The notes under the pieces are model-generated. The model was not told where the DNA came from. It was given only the letters and a program-made list of their open reading frames with translations, and did no database searches. A DNA stretch of 64,000 bases. Origin: Anarhynchus alexandrinus. Taxonomy: Eukaryota > Chordata > Aves > Charadriiformes > Charadriidae. How positions within the stretch are numbered: the stretch's first letter is position 1; every line of letters starts with the position of its first letter. The translations under genes and the position numbers were made by a program. The stretch is taken from contig VUYV01000330.1 in the NCBI GenBank assembly GCA_008711295.1, forward strand, positions 332,369 through 396,368. The letters run 5' to 3'. This document shows, one piece after another, positions 21,846-32,790 of this stretch.

Positions 21846-22540
21846 AGCAAAATGACACGGGGCAGCGCAGGGCCCGCGGCACGGCGCGCGGAAGGGGCCG
21901 CAGAGAGCCAGGCAGGGCTGCGGGCGCTCCCGCCGGCGCAGACGGCCCAGCGCCACGCCGGCAGCTCCGCCGTCCCTCCCTGCCAGCCGAGAAGCCGGGG
22001 AGGACAGCCAGCGGGCGCAGGCGGGTCTGTGTCACCGGGAAAGGGCGACCGTCCCGTCCCATGGCCCTCTCTGGGGGCGACGCTGCCCGGACCGAGCCTC
22101 CCGTGGTGGGGAGGACCCCACGTCCATGCCCGATCCGCTGCCGCAGGCTGCCGCCCGCGTGCCCTGGCTGGCGTTTAACGGCACATCGTCTGAAGCGCGA
22201 TCTGCTCGCCGCCGTCAGCACACAGCGACAGCGGCAGACAGAGGAGGTATTTCCTCGGGCCGACCTCCCAAAAAGAAGCACAGCAGGGAAAAAAAAGTGA
22301 TGCGGCCCAACCGGGGGGCTCACGGTCCTCCCAGCAGAGAGGAGAGATGCTTTTGTGTGCCGGGCAGAAGGGAAACGCAGTGGGAACAAAAGTCCCCGGC
22401 AGTGGCTGGCTGAGGCTGACCCTCCCCGCTGCCCCCGCTCCCGCACGGCTCCTCGGGCACCCGCAGCAGCCCCAGACCCGTCTCTGCTGAAGGGTCCCCC
22501 GCCAACGGAACCACAGTAGAACGCAGTTTGGGGGGTCAAG
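21845..22540. other. CpG-rich linker with duplicated segment copy 1
   Basis: CpG-island-like. It contains copy 1 of an 87-bp segment (22058-22145) and copy 1 of a 30-bp segment (22511-22540), the latter ending exactly at the N at 22541. A minus-strand frame of 383 codons crosses this area and the N; it has no recognisable protein features and passes through the duplicated copies. Confidence 0.6.
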
Positions 22541-22656
22541 NATCCCATGGCCCTCTCTGGGGGCGATGCTGCCTGGACCAAGCCTCCCGCGGTGGGGAGG
22601 ACCCCACGTCCATGCCCGATCTGCTGCCACAGTAGAACGCAGTTTGGGGGGTCAAG
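22511..22656. repeat. 30-bp direct repeats flanking an 87-bp duplicate and a single-N gap
   Basis: The same 30 bases occur at 22511-22540 and 22627-22656. Between them lie the N (22541) and an 87-bp copy (22544-22630) of 22058-22145. Six substitutions separate the 87-bp copies, and five are transitions that destroy CpGs present in the 22058 copy. Two readings are possible: a collapsed tandem repeat of about 116 bp, or a wrongly inserted contig between overlapping ends. Confidence 0.8.
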
Positions 22657-23150
22657 CAGAAGGCCAGCGGCCACCTCTGGCCGGGCTCGGTGGCCGGGTG
22701 AAGCCAGAGCCCCTGGGGAAGCACTGGGGAGGGAGCTGCATCCCTGCCTGCCCGGGGATGCGGGGCTGGGGGTGTGTTTTAAGACCTTTTCTTTGAAGAA
22801 AAGGGCCGGTGCTGAACAAGGGACAGGCACCGGGGGTTGCTCGGAGCAGCACGCAGGGCTGCCCTTCTGCGTGGGCCCCGCTGAGGGTAACACCGCGCGG
22901 TGCTGGCGAGCCCGGGTTGGTCTCCAGCATCCCGAGAGCCGGGCAGCCGCGTCCCAGCCCACCCGCTCCGCGCAGCACCCAGCACCCAGGGCCACCCCAG
23001 CATCACCAAGCGTGCGGCGGCTGCTGCCTTTGCCGTAATAGCCACCGCACTGTCGTTATCCACCGCGCCGCCCCGTCAAGCGGCGGGGATAGCTGGGGGA
23101 GGAAAGAGGCCGTGGAAAGGCAGTTTTATCCTACACTTGATCATCCCGCC
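22657..23150. other. GC-rich linker, no gene seen
   Basis: GC-rich unique sequence with composition-driven frames only. Confidence 0.35.
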
Positions 23151-23154
23151 GTTT

Positions 23155-23950
23155 GCCCTTCAGGATGCGTTAGATTAAATAGAACCACTTAAATTTGCTT
23201 TATGTTGTTTGACGTGGCTGACCCGTGCCACGCTATTTTCGTATTTATAGGAGAGGGGGGAAGAGAAATCCTTAAACTATACCTGAAGTAGGCATGGGCA
23301 GAGGAGAGCCCTCAAAGGGAAAATGCCTGACAAATTAGATCGGTCCGTGAGTTATCACTTCAATTTTCATAGTAAATACCCTATCAAACAGAATTTCTTA
23401 AGCTTGCTTGTAAGAAGCCGAAGAAATCATTTGCTACAGGGGGAAAAAAAAGAAAAAATGGAAAAAAGAAGAAAAAACTACATGTCATATCCCAGCTATC
23501 CTGCCAAAATCCCCAAACAGCTTCCTAGCTGTTTAAGAGAAGAGCATTTTAAATATCTTTGCAGAGTCTTGTCTGTTTGTCTGACAGATGTCTGCAATGT
23601 ACTGGGAACTGTATTCATGCTTAGAATGTAAATAAGATTATAGGTCTTTAAATATTCCCATTACATTGTATTTACCTAGATGCTGATGAAAATACATAGG
23701 AAGCATTTCTGTTGGGTTTTTCGTCGCAGGTTTTTTCTCCGCATCTCACAAGCAGGCTTAACATTTTTTGCCTTGTCAGTGAAATGCACAGGTTTCCACT
23801 CTAATCTAGCGGTTAGTCCAAAGCATACATCTGGGAAACTAAAAGGGCAATTTCTGGCTACAAATATAAATTGCTTGTTTGGAAGTATCATTCATACCCT
23901 TTTTTTTTTCTCTTTTTTTTTTTCCTAGAACAAATAACAAAAGTCTTAAC
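23155..23950. promoter_or_regulatory. Candidate AT-rich regulatory region
   Basis: About 800 bp of AT-rich sequence in two lobes (23155-23640 and 23640-23900), with an A/G-rich tract at 23440-23478 and T-runs at 23900-23926. TTTAAATATTCCCATTAC lies near 23650. No credible exon. Regulatory role inferred from sharp composition change at both edges. Confidence 0.33.
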
Positions 23951-24600
23951 CACCATGTTTATTCGGGCCCCTGCTCCGTTCACCCGGTATTCCCTGGGGA
24001 GCAGCGCTGGGTCCCCCATTACACTCGATATCCCATCGCACCAGAGTTCGGCAAATCAACCGAGTAAGCTGCCACTGGGAATTAAATGGGCTTTTTTGCA
24101 TTTACCAGCTCCGACACAGCTAAACATGGGGCGCTGGGCAGGAGTGCTGGGAGCTCATCTGCCAACAGCGGGGTGGTTTGGGGTGTCCCCCCAGGAACTG
24201 CCCCACAGAGGGACTGGGGGACACTGGGATGGGTGTCCCGGGGTGTCCCCAAGCCCAGAGAACTGACTCTGGGGGAAGGCAGGGTCTCCTCCTGCGGTGG
24301 GGAAGGGGGAAACTGGGCTTTGGAGGGGGACAAATGGCCATTTTGGGGTGCACAGACCCGTTCCCCGTGCTCCAGCTGGGGCGGGGGTGAGCAGGAAGGA
24401 GCAGCTCCAGGGCACCGGGGGTGGCAGAGGAGGGGCGGCCACAGCAGGAATTAGTCACTCCGCTTTTTTCCATCCACAGCAATGACTTAATTCCAGAAAT
24501 TAATGCGACGAAACCTACGTTCATAAAACAAAGCCTTTCTTCAAAGCACAAAACCAGATGAAACGGCCCCACGGACTCACCCTTCCCCTGCCCCCTCCCG
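23950..24600. other. GC-rich linker, no gene seen
   Basis: GC-rich with runs of GGGG and CCCC; many overlapping frames of 60-150 codons on both strands are chance frames. Confidence 0.35.
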
Positions 24601-25010
24601 GGCCTTCAAATAGGTTGAGCGGTTTTGCTAAATACCCGGCGATCCCCGGCTTAGATCTTGGATGCCAAGAGTCAACCCAATGTTATGGCTGAGTAATAAA
24701 TCCCTTAAAAGCAGTGTTTGAATTTGTAATGGAAATGTTGACAGACCCTCGACTAGCGCGGCGCAAGCTCCGCAAAGTCAATCTCGTAATTGATCCTGAC
24801 TTCTACATCGGGCCACATGTGCGGGGCTTTGTGCGCTGGGCAGCGGCGGTTAATATAGCTGCTTTCACCTGAAACAAATGAGGTCTAATTAGATTAATCT
24901 GTAAATCAGTGCTCACCAGTTGTATGATTAATGAGCACTTTGCATTTCTCAAAGATCAGATGAACGGATTATTTGAAGGGATTTAATAGGAAATAATAGA
25001 TTTCCTCCTC
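24600..25010. promoter_or_regulatory. Candidate enhancer core with paired-type P3 site
   Basis: Contains TAATTAGATTA at 24886-24896, which fits the TAAT-NNN-ATTA cooperative dimer site of paired-class homeodomains. It overlaps the 10-bp palindrome AGATTAATCT at 24891-24900, and a TTAATGAGC word follows. The surrounding 400 bp is non-coding and flanked by GC-rich DNA. The dimer match is seen directly; enhancer activity is inferred. Confidence 0.42.
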
Positions 25011-25110
25011 TGTGACGAGGCTAGCAGGGGTCCCGCGTCTTCCGCGCGAGCCTTCCGAGGGGGAAGGAGGAAGCGCAGGCGAAGAAATCGGAGGCTCAAT
25101 CTGTCCCTTT
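25010..25110. other. Short GC-rich spacer
   Basis: Separates two AT-rich blocks and ends in a short T-run. Nothing recognised. Confidence 0.3.
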
Positions 25111-25480
25111 TTTTTTGAGGAGCTGAACTTCTGATTGTGCGGGTGTCAGATGGACACTCTACAGCTGTTCTGGAACCATGTGTCAACATTATTTACCAAA
25201 CTAATGTGATGATAATTATGGCATAAAGTATGGGGAGAAAGCATGCAGGCAGAATGGACATACATACTTAATGATTTTATTCTCCTGCATTCAAAATCAG
25301 TAGGAGCCGAGGCTGTCGCTGGAGACATGTTGAAGCAGCAGCGCAAGCTGTCTGTGCAGGATCCAGGGATGACTGTACGCGGCAGCATGCATTCAAAGTA
25401 AAAAATTAATTTACAAATGGTTTTCAGGGTTCCCACCAGATGGAAGAGCAATGAAGTCACGAGCGGTCCTTCTCTGCCGC
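25110..25480. promoter_or_regulatory. Candidate enhancer core with E-box
   Basis: CAGCTG at 25162-25167 lies upstream of a TGATGATAATTATGG stretch near 25208 and ATTAATTTAC near 25404. Non-coding, sharply bounded on the right by CpG-rich sequence. Role inferred. Confidence 0.36.
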
Positions 25481-26040
25481 TTAACCCTTGCGCTGACGCG
25501 CTGCGGCGGGAACACGGCCAGCCGTAAAAAATAATAATCTGAGGCCCCATTCCGAGTTTAGTTTTAAAATGGTTACTTTAAAACCGAAACACCTGTACTT
25601 TTACTGCTGGCTAAGACGGACTGCAACATCACACGCAGAAGGCAGATGTGTAACCGGAGCCTTCGTAACTGGTTCGAATTATAAAAACATTGCTTTAAAA
25701 GAAAGGGAGGGGGCTCGGGAATGCATTTTTAAGAAAGGCTTTTATTTCAAGATCAAACCTGAATCTTTAAAGACTTTCTTCGCATCACCTTTTGCTCCTG
25801 CTGAGCACTCGTTCTCTCTACAGCGAGTCCCACTGACACGGGTAAACCTACCAATTAATTTCCGAAAGCTGGTGAAAGCGGAGGGGGATCGGGCCCCGAA
25901 GGTTACGCAGCCATCGCTTCCCCCCGACAGGACACACTTATTTCTCCTAAACCATCCGCCTCGCAGCATTGCTGAGCCCGACCTCCCCCCGCGGTCGTGC
26001 CCGATGGGACAGGGATCCCGAAACCGTTCCCCGTCCGGAC
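25480..26040. other. Mixed unique sequence, no gene seen
   Basis: A plus-strand frame of 169 codons (25569-26078) crosses this area. It begins in AT-rich sequence and ends in CpG-rich sequence with no domain or splice support, so it is not called a gene. Confidence 0.3.
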
Positions 26041-27095
26041 AGGTGGAAAGCACGCTTTTTCACAGGCGGTTTGGGTAAAACCACCTGATGTACGAGGCAT
26101 CGCTCTGCGCGAACGGCAGTAACGCCCCCGTGTCCTGCGTGGACACAGGAGGATGTTTGGGACGGCGTGTGGGGTGGTGGGGCTGGCGGCTGCGGGTTAG
26201 GGCCCCGAGCCCCGGCTTCCAAACCCGGCCGGGCACGGGGAGAGGAGAGGCTGGAGGGGACCAAGGAGGAAAGGATGGAGACAGCGGAGCGGGGGCAGGT
26301 CCGTGCCTCGGGGACGGTGGGGACGGGGGATGCAGGCAGGGCTGTGCCCGGCCTCGCAGCGGTGCTGAGCCGCAGCTTCCCAGAAAGGCTTTAGCTCTTC
26401 ATGAATTGAATTTTTTTGGGCGGCCTGCGAGAAGCGGGAGGGCTGAACTTGGATGGGCTCCGTGCCTTTGCGCAACGCTGTTATAAAACATTCATTGTGG
26501 CGGAAGACGAAGTTCGGATGTGTTCCTAGAGCGAGCCATAGCATCCCTCCCACTATTTTTTCACAGGGGGGATATAAAATCCATGGACGCACACCAATTT
26601 TTATCAGAGGAAGAGCGATTTGTCCTTGGAGAGACGAGCAGCCCTTTCTCTCCAGCCCCCTGGAAGCCCTCAGCTGCCTACTTGGAGCTGCAGGACGGGG
26701 AGCGAGGCAGGGGGCCGGGCTGCGGGCTGGGGACAGAGCCTGCAAATGGCTTTTCTTCCCCGCTTTGTCCCAGCCCCGAGCTGCAAAGCTTTGTCCCAAC
26801 CCCGAGGGTTTGGAGCTTTGTCCCAGCCCCGAGGGTTTGGAGCTTCACGTCGGAGCTGAAGGTGCCCGAGCAGGGACGCCGCAGGAGCGGGGCCGTGGGG
26901 GACACCCGGCTCCCGCTGAGCCAGCCGGGGGAGTGGGTCACGCTGGGGGTGACCCCACGCTCGAGCTGGGTTTGCAGGGGACACGCAGAGGGTCACACAG
27001 CGGGGCTGGGGCACGGCAACGGCAGGGGCCCTTCGCCCCAAGCCCGGCCCCGCTCCCTCCCCGGCGCTGCCCAAGGCCGGCTCCGTTAAGTGTCC
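26040..27095. other. CpG/GC-rich linker
   Basis: Two GC-rich lobes (26040-26400 and 26640-27095) flank an AT-richer waist. Frames up to 263 codons on the plus strand overlap with others on the minus strand; none looks like a protein. Confidence 0.4.
26764..26843. repeat. Three-copy 26-27 bp tandem repeat
   Basis: Units beginning TTTGTCCC start at 26764, 26790 and 26817; the last two are almost identical. A young local duplication. Confidence 0.85.
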
Positions 27096-27330
27096 GTATA
27101 CGCTGCTCTGAGAAGATTTGGATTCTTTTTTCCCCCCACATTTTGTCTAGTAATATTGCAAAGACCATAATAGGAAGAAGAATTTATTTTTCATCCCGGC
27201 CCTTTCAATACCTTTTGGGATTATCCCGTGGCTCTGCAAAGTGACCTGACCTCCAGTGCATGGTGCCCCTTTTTTTTCTTCTTTCTTTTTTTTCCCTCTT
27301 TTTTTTTTTTTTTTTTTAACTCTGAGCTCA
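27095..27330. other. Pyrimidine-rich tract
   Basis: Several T-rich runs (27126-27138, 27269-27318) make a long polypyrimidine stretch on the plus strand. No downstream exon recognised. Confidence 0.5.
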
Positions 27331-27840
27331 TTTGAAAATTCCAATTTCTATAATAATTTGATGCAGCTGCTAAGATGTTCTTTTTCTTTTGATCACTGTT
27401 ATTAATGATGTGCTGTAACATATGCAACGCTAGCAATCCCAGCTACTATTTCTTACAAAGATCATTTTGTACTTCCCCCTCGTTCGCTCCCCCCTCCCTC
27501 CCCCCGCTCTGATGAAGCTCATATGTTTTAGGAAGTTCATCTCAGAGTTATTAGTCTAAGAATTAGGAAATGTGTGGGCAGCTCCTCTGCGGTATAAAAG
27601 AAATTGGAAAAAGAAACTGTTCCCCTTTATTCCCCAAAGAAGGATATTGGCTTTATTTTTGGTCTTGAGTTTACTGTTAAATATTTTATGGTTCATTCTT
27701 AATGTCGTCTTTTGTAACTCTTATTTGTGTCGATGTTTTGATAAAGCTGAGGTTTCCAGCTTATTGTTTTTTTAATTTCTTAAATGCTACTGGACCAAAT
27801 TACGGTCTCGGTTATGGAAATGCAAACGCCAGGTAAGTCT
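27320..27840. promoter_or_regulatory. Candidate enhancer core with E-box and TAAT sites
   Basis: CAGCTG at 27364-27369 is followed by a TTATTAATGATG stretch at about 27399-27410. A second AT-rich lobe follows at 27600-27800. Non-coding; role inferred. Confidence 0.37.
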
Positions 27841-28890
27841 GCGGATCTGCCCCAGATTTCTAACATGACAAGTGCGCTCAGAAACTGAAAATCGGGAGGC
27901 TGATTTTGCTCCCGCTCCGAGGTATTCAGAAGCAGTTCAATTAAAACCAGCACGTTTACCCCGCTACGAGGCGAGGGCCAGGCACCGTTTGGCCCTGGAA
28001 GCACGTGCAGAAGCTGTAACGGTCCGCGCTGCGTTCATGCCCCCTCGCAGGCGCGAGCCGGTGCGGTGCAGGTTGTCGTGGTGCTCCCGCAGGACCGCAG
28101 GGAGCGAAACCCCTCCGTGCCTCGCGTGGGCTCTTCCCAGCACGCGCGCCGTGTTCGCGCTCTGCCGGGGGAGGTGAGTCCGTCTGGGGTACGTCCAGGG
28201 CGGCTTTTGCCATCGCGAGTGCGCGTGAGCGGCTGCACCCCCTGACCACCGCCGCTGACAAGAGCACAGCTGGAAACAAGACATTTTGAAGGATGGTTTG
28301 TGCATTTTTAAACTGGCTTTCACGGCCAGCAAGTATAGATAGACATATAGAAGGTGCGCCATCATTTAGAGGTTGGACAATTTTTATTTTTCCTTAATTT
28401 ACCTCCCCCCATTCCTAATAATGTGTATATAAAAATACAGGAATTGGGAGTTACTCACCCCAGAAAGCCATGCTGGAGGCGGGTCCACCCCAAGGAGACA
28501 GGAGGTGTGGGGTGACCCCGGTGCGGGGTTGGGTGCTGCGCTGCTGCACCCGCTCGTTTGGGGGCACCTGGGATGCTCAGGGGGATGATAACACAGGAGG
28601 GGCAGCTCGGGGACAGGTTTGGGGTGGAACTGTGTCTGCTGACCCAACACTAACACCCTGGTCCACCCTCAGGGACGTGTCCCTTCACCCCACATCCCCC
28701 TGCCCTCGGTTTCAGCCCCGTGCTGGGGCAGCAGAGGGAAAGGCCGCTCCGGTTACCCGGTGTCCCCATCCTCATCCTCATGCTGGGAACAGAGGGGACC
28801 CCCAGGCACAGAGGGGTCCCTGAGGTGAAACCCAGTGGCTCCTCTACGGCGCGGCACGCTCAGTGCCCCCCATGCCAGCGGCTCGGGGAG
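27840..28890. other. CpG-rich linker then mixed sequence
   Basis: CpG-dense at about 27950-28220, AT-rich at 28280-28440, GC-rich again after that. No gene seen. Confidence 0.35.
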
Positions 28891-28899
28891 TCTCCCCTG

Positions 28900-29000
28900 C
28901 CTGCACACACATGCACACGCCTGCACACGCGTGTGCACATGCACACGTGCTCAGGCACACGCACACCTGCACACACTTACACACACGCACGCCTACTGAC
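28900..29000. repeat. CA/CG-rich imperfect microsatellite
   Basis: Degenerate CACACG/TGCACAC units over about 100 bp, partly alternating purine-pyrimidine. An ORF on each strand crosses it as a Cys/His/Thr-rich string, which is an artefact. Confidence 0.8.
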
Positions 29001-29590
29001 GCCCACCCATGTCCCCGTGCACACCCCCGTGCAGCCCCCCGGGATGCTCCGGGTGCAGCGGGGGCACGGCAGGTCCACGGGGCTGTTAGCAGGAGACGAC
29101 CCGCTCGCTTCACGAATAGCAGCGACCGCAGAAGACAACACTTAAGGTTAAGGGAGGCTGGTGTGCCTTGAGCTGTTAGTGCAAAAGAAATGCCCTGTTT
29201 GAGGCTGGCGCTGCTGGAAACGGCAAAGGGGAGAAAGAAAGGAACAAAGCCCCATATTCAGGCACCGGGAGGTGGCATCGTTTGGCGCGCGCAGGACGCC
29301 CCCAGCCAGGACCGCAGGTGACCAGGTTGCCAGACCTCTCTCCCCTCCCTCCGTTTGGCTCACCGCTATTTGAACGCAGCAAACTCAAGTCCTTTTAGTC
29401 TTCGAGCAACAGAAGAAAGGGAAACGGGAGACATGATGGAGGGCGCGTGCATTGACGAGCGCTGCTAAATGGCTCTTTATTCATGAGGCTGGCTGCAGAA
29501 GTTTCCGTGCCCTACATTTCTCCCCCCCCCGCTCCCTCCTCCCCCCCCAGGCCGGAACGAAGCGACCATGAAAAAATAAACCAGGCTGCG
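29000..29590. other. GC-moderate linker, no gene seen
   Basis: Unique sequence with C-runs at 29521-29550; nothing else recognised. Confidence 0.3.
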
Positions 29591-29609
29591 ATTTTTCCCC
29601 CTTCTTCTT

Positions 29610-29790
29610 TTCTTTTTTTTTTTTTTTTCTNNNNNNNNNNNNNNNNNNNNNNNNNNNNNNNNNNNNNNNNNNNNNNNNNNNNNNNNNNNNNNNNNNNNNN
29701 NNNNNNNNNNNNNNNNNNNNNNNNNNNNNNNNNNNNNNNNNNNNNNNNNNNNNNNNNNNNNNNNNNNNNNNNTTTTTTTTTTTTCTTTTT
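29610..29790. other. 142-base assembly gap inside a poly-T/pyrimidine tract
   Basis: T-rich sequence borders the N block (29631-29772) on both sides, so the missing bases are likely more of the same low-complexity tract. The true length is unknown. Confidence 0.9.
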
Positions 29791-29799
29791 TTAATTGCT

Positions 29800-30665
29800 T
29801 CGCTATACGGGCAAAACAGGTGCTGAAATGTGAAACCCTACTGAGGGATTTCCTCTGCAGAACAGCTTGGTGCTAGCACGGACCTAAAGTTAGACGTGCT
29901 CCCAATGCTGCATGCTAAAACGGCTGCCGCTCCTATGGAAAGGGGCTCCATACCGCTGACTGTCAACAAAATAGCACACTGTCACTTTAAGAAAAAATAA
30001 ACTAAAATATGAACTACCAAAAACCCTGCCATTTCCAGCCTGGGCTTGATTAATGATTTTTCTATCTAATAAAAGGTTCACAAACCATCTGTTTTTCTCC
30101 CTAATGCCTTGCCCAAAGGTTTTTCGTTCCTATTTCAGGCTTGGGGCCAACTGACATTCCCCTCTTTTTTTTTCCCAGCCTTGTAAACAAACCCTTCTCT
30201 CTTTTTAATCTTCCAGTGCTGTTTCCTACCCATCGTTATGCATATTCATTGCGAGTAAACATTTTTAGTGTCTACACTTAATCTCTTCCACTGGCAATTA
30301 CTGTTCTATGCTGTTTTGTAATGCAGAAGGGCCAACGCTTTCCCTTCTAATAACAGCTGGGTCGCAGATGGGGCCTGCAGTCATTGTAGAAAATAAAAAT
30401 TTACAAGATGCCAGTGGAATTTATTTCAGTTTTATGGAGTCACAGGAGGAACCTTTCTGTTATCCGCCTTCAGTGAAATCTGCAGGCACAAGGCAAGCTT
30501 TTGACATTTAATCAAAGGGGGGTTCAGGTAGGGTCTGGAACAACACGAGGAAGAAAGCAGGTGGATCGTATTAGGCAATGCCATGGTTAATTTATTTAGA
30601 AGTGATTGGCTTAGATGTGTGCAGCCAATATTTGACATCGTGTATATATCTTGTTTAGCATCCCG
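29800..30665. promoter_or_regulatory. Strong candidate enhancer region (FOX, POU-dimer, homeodomain words)
   Basis: About 860 bp, AT-rich and stop-dense. TGTAAACA at 30182-30189 matches the FOX core. ATGCATATTCAT at 30238-30249 is one mismatch from the POU MORE dimer ATGCATATGCAT. A TTGATTAATGATTTT stretch lies near 30047. The region ends abruptly at a CpG-rich patch. The combination and length resemble a conserved enhancer; alignment needed. Confidence 0.47.
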
Positions 30666-30669
30666 CTTC

Positions 30670-30930
30670 TAAATTGTTACCGCTGTCGAGGCGCTGCGCT
30701 GTCGCTGCGGACCGAACCAGGTGTTAGGGCTGGTTGCGGCGCGGAGGTACCGGTGGCGATGGCGGCGATGGCGGCGAGAGCGCGGCTGCCTCCCCGTCCC
30801 CCCCGCGCTCCTGCCGCGCTCCCCGCTACGGCAACGGCTCCGCCGGCACAGCCCGGCGCCTGCCACCGGGCTGCTGCGTGCAGGCGTCAGCCCTGCATCC
30901 AGCAAAGGAGGGGCAGGAGAAATTTCCTGT
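30670..30930. other. CpG-island-like patch with GGCGAT repeats
   Basis: CpG-dense, with tandem GGCGATGGC units at about 30754-30776. Overlapping frames on both strands. It could be a small promoter-like island next to the AT-rich core, but no transcript evidence is visible. Confidence 0.42.
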
Positions 30931-31420
30931 AATTTGACGATACGAATATGACATTCCTTGGAACGTCTTTTAAAATCTTGTGTTCAGGGGCTAGCGGAGA
31001 TCTCGCGCGGGATTAGTCTCTCCCTTACGTGCCGGTAAGTCATCCTGCAGCGCTCAAGAGCTAAATGCAAATATATAAATGAAAAATGAGTATCTTTAAA
31101 CTCGCCGGGCCGTGCTCTGCGTTCACCAGCCCCGTGAAGCCGAGGGAAATTGTCACCGCAGCGCACTCGCTTGGGATTTACGCTGGGGTAAACGGCAGCC
31201 GGATCAGCTCGGCGCCACTTGAGGAGATGTTAAAGACGGAGGGGCTGGCAGCTGCCCGCACTGTCCCGGGCTGCCTGCCCGGGCAGAAGAGGGGCTCGGG
31301 GGGCAGCGCTGTTCCCCAGCGGGAGAAACCAGCTCAGGAGGAAATGCGGGACAGCAAGGCACCGTGGCACGGGGGTACTTGGGGCGCTGGCAGCCACACT
31401 CCAGCGGCGCACGGGGCTGC
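30930..31420. other. Mixed sequence, no gene seen
   Basis: Contains an octamer ATGCAAAT at 31065-31072. The rest is unremarkable. Confidence 0.3.
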
Positions 31421-31429
31421 CATGTGGGC

Positions 31430-31766
31430 ACGGCCACGGCATGGCACGGCCACGGCACATCCATGGCATGGCCACGGCACCGCATGGAAATAGTATGGCT
31501 ATAGCATGGCCACAGCACAGGCATGGCATGGCATGGCCCTGGCATGACGTTGGCGTGATGTGGCCCATGGCATGGCCATGGCATGGCACAGCCATGGCAC
31601 AGCAATGGCATGGCGTGGCCATGGCATGGTCATGGCATGGCCACAGAAAGGTGACAGCACAGCTATGGCACAGCACGGCCACAGCTTGGCATGGCCGCAG
31701 CACGGCACGGCCATGGTTTGCCTCAGCCACGGCACGACACGGCACAGCACGGCACGGCGCAGCTCA
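31430..31766. repeat. CATGGC/CACGGC hexamer-based array
   Basis: About 335 bp built from CATGGC, CACGGC and CCACGG words with irregular spacing, rich in CCATGG. Both strands read open as Met/Ala/Trp/His-rich strings of 120-171 codons, caused by the low-complexity words. The array is degenerate, with no single fixed period. Confidence 0.88.
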
Positions 31767-31930
31767 CCTTCTCGCACCCCGGTCCCCCACTCTGCCGCCA
31801 CCTGCGCCGGCGTTTCGCTCTGTTCCCACGCCCGTACCCACGGCGGGAGGTTTCCCCTGGGAAGCCGGAGCTGGGGCAGCTCGAGGCCGCCGGTTGCCTT
31901 CCACAACCAGAGCGATTCCTGACATTTCCT
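31766..31930. other. CpG-rich linker
   Basis: A short GC-rich stretch between the hexamer array and the next AT-rich block. Confidence 0.35.
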
Positions 31931-32790
31931 GATGGGCAAATACGTGGACGCACATAACGAGATTAGGAGCTGAAGCAGTTTAGAGGAAACTCCTAATAAA
32001 TTAAGGACATATTTCTATTTAGTGTGCATTGTACAGACAATTTTTCCAGATTTTTTCAAGTAGTTGGATGAGAAGGAGATAAACAGAAAGTCTCACATCC
32101 CTCTTTTTTTTTCCCCCTTCCACCTCTGTTACCAGCATCCAGAAACACAAACGTATTGACTCACTCAAATTAATTAGATTTTAGGTGGTGTGTTTTTTAT
32201 TATTCATGCATTTTCTTCATTTATAAACCCAGGGTTTCCAAGGCTTGCTCTCTACTAAGGGCAACAGATCTTTTCCTTTTCCTAAAGATTCATAATTTTT
32301 ACTTCTCAGGACATCCTGCTTCATGTAGAAGGAAAATACAACTTTCATGCGGAGAAAAATGGGAGGAAAGCCTTCAGTTATTGCAAAGAGTTTAGTCTTG
32401 CCTGACAAATGTTTCCCAGAGCTTGGATTTATGGAAAAAAAAAGAAGCTATTAAAGTGTGTGGCTTAGTTAAAACTTTCCCTTCCCCCTTCCATTTTTAA
32501 AAATACGATATTGCTATTTTTATATGCAAACTATGTTCAGAATATTGAATTTGGTACATTAAATACCAGAGATGAGGATCTTAGTAGCTTTAATGAAGAG
32601 GATAAATTCTCATAACTAGATTTCCCTGTATATCATCCCCAGTCCCCTTTTCCCAACCCTTTCCTTCATTTACAAATTCAAAAGCTGCAAATAAGCCACT
32701 GTGAAGTTTGCTAATCTCAGCGAAATGCTGTTTCTCTAGCAAATATTAGGACAGATTACTAGTACTAAGTCACGGGCTGGTAGACGGCTT
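31930..32790. promoter_or_regulatory. Candidate enhancer region with AP-1 and homeodomain sites
   Basis: AT-rich for about 850 bp. TGACTCA at 32157-32163 is a consensus AP-1 site, eight bases before TAATTAG at 32171-32177. More AT-rich unique sequence follows to 32780. No coding signal; function inferred. Confidence 0.4.

Noticed and set aside
21844..22995. Minus-strand frame of 383 codons, the longest in the window
   Set aside because: Lies in CpG-rich stop-poor DNA, crosses an N and two duplicated segments, and has no recognisable domain.
25665..25680. GGTTCGAATT word as a possible tRNA B-box
   Set aside because: No acceptor stem, anticodon arm or A-box at the right distance.
26453..27244. 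Plus-strand frame of 263 codons
   Set aside because: GC-rich composition plus a 27-bp tandem repeat; overlapped by frames on the other strand and no domain seen.
31230..31932. Met/Ala/Trp/His-rich frames of 120-171 codons on both strands
   Set aside because: Translation of the CATGGC-type array.
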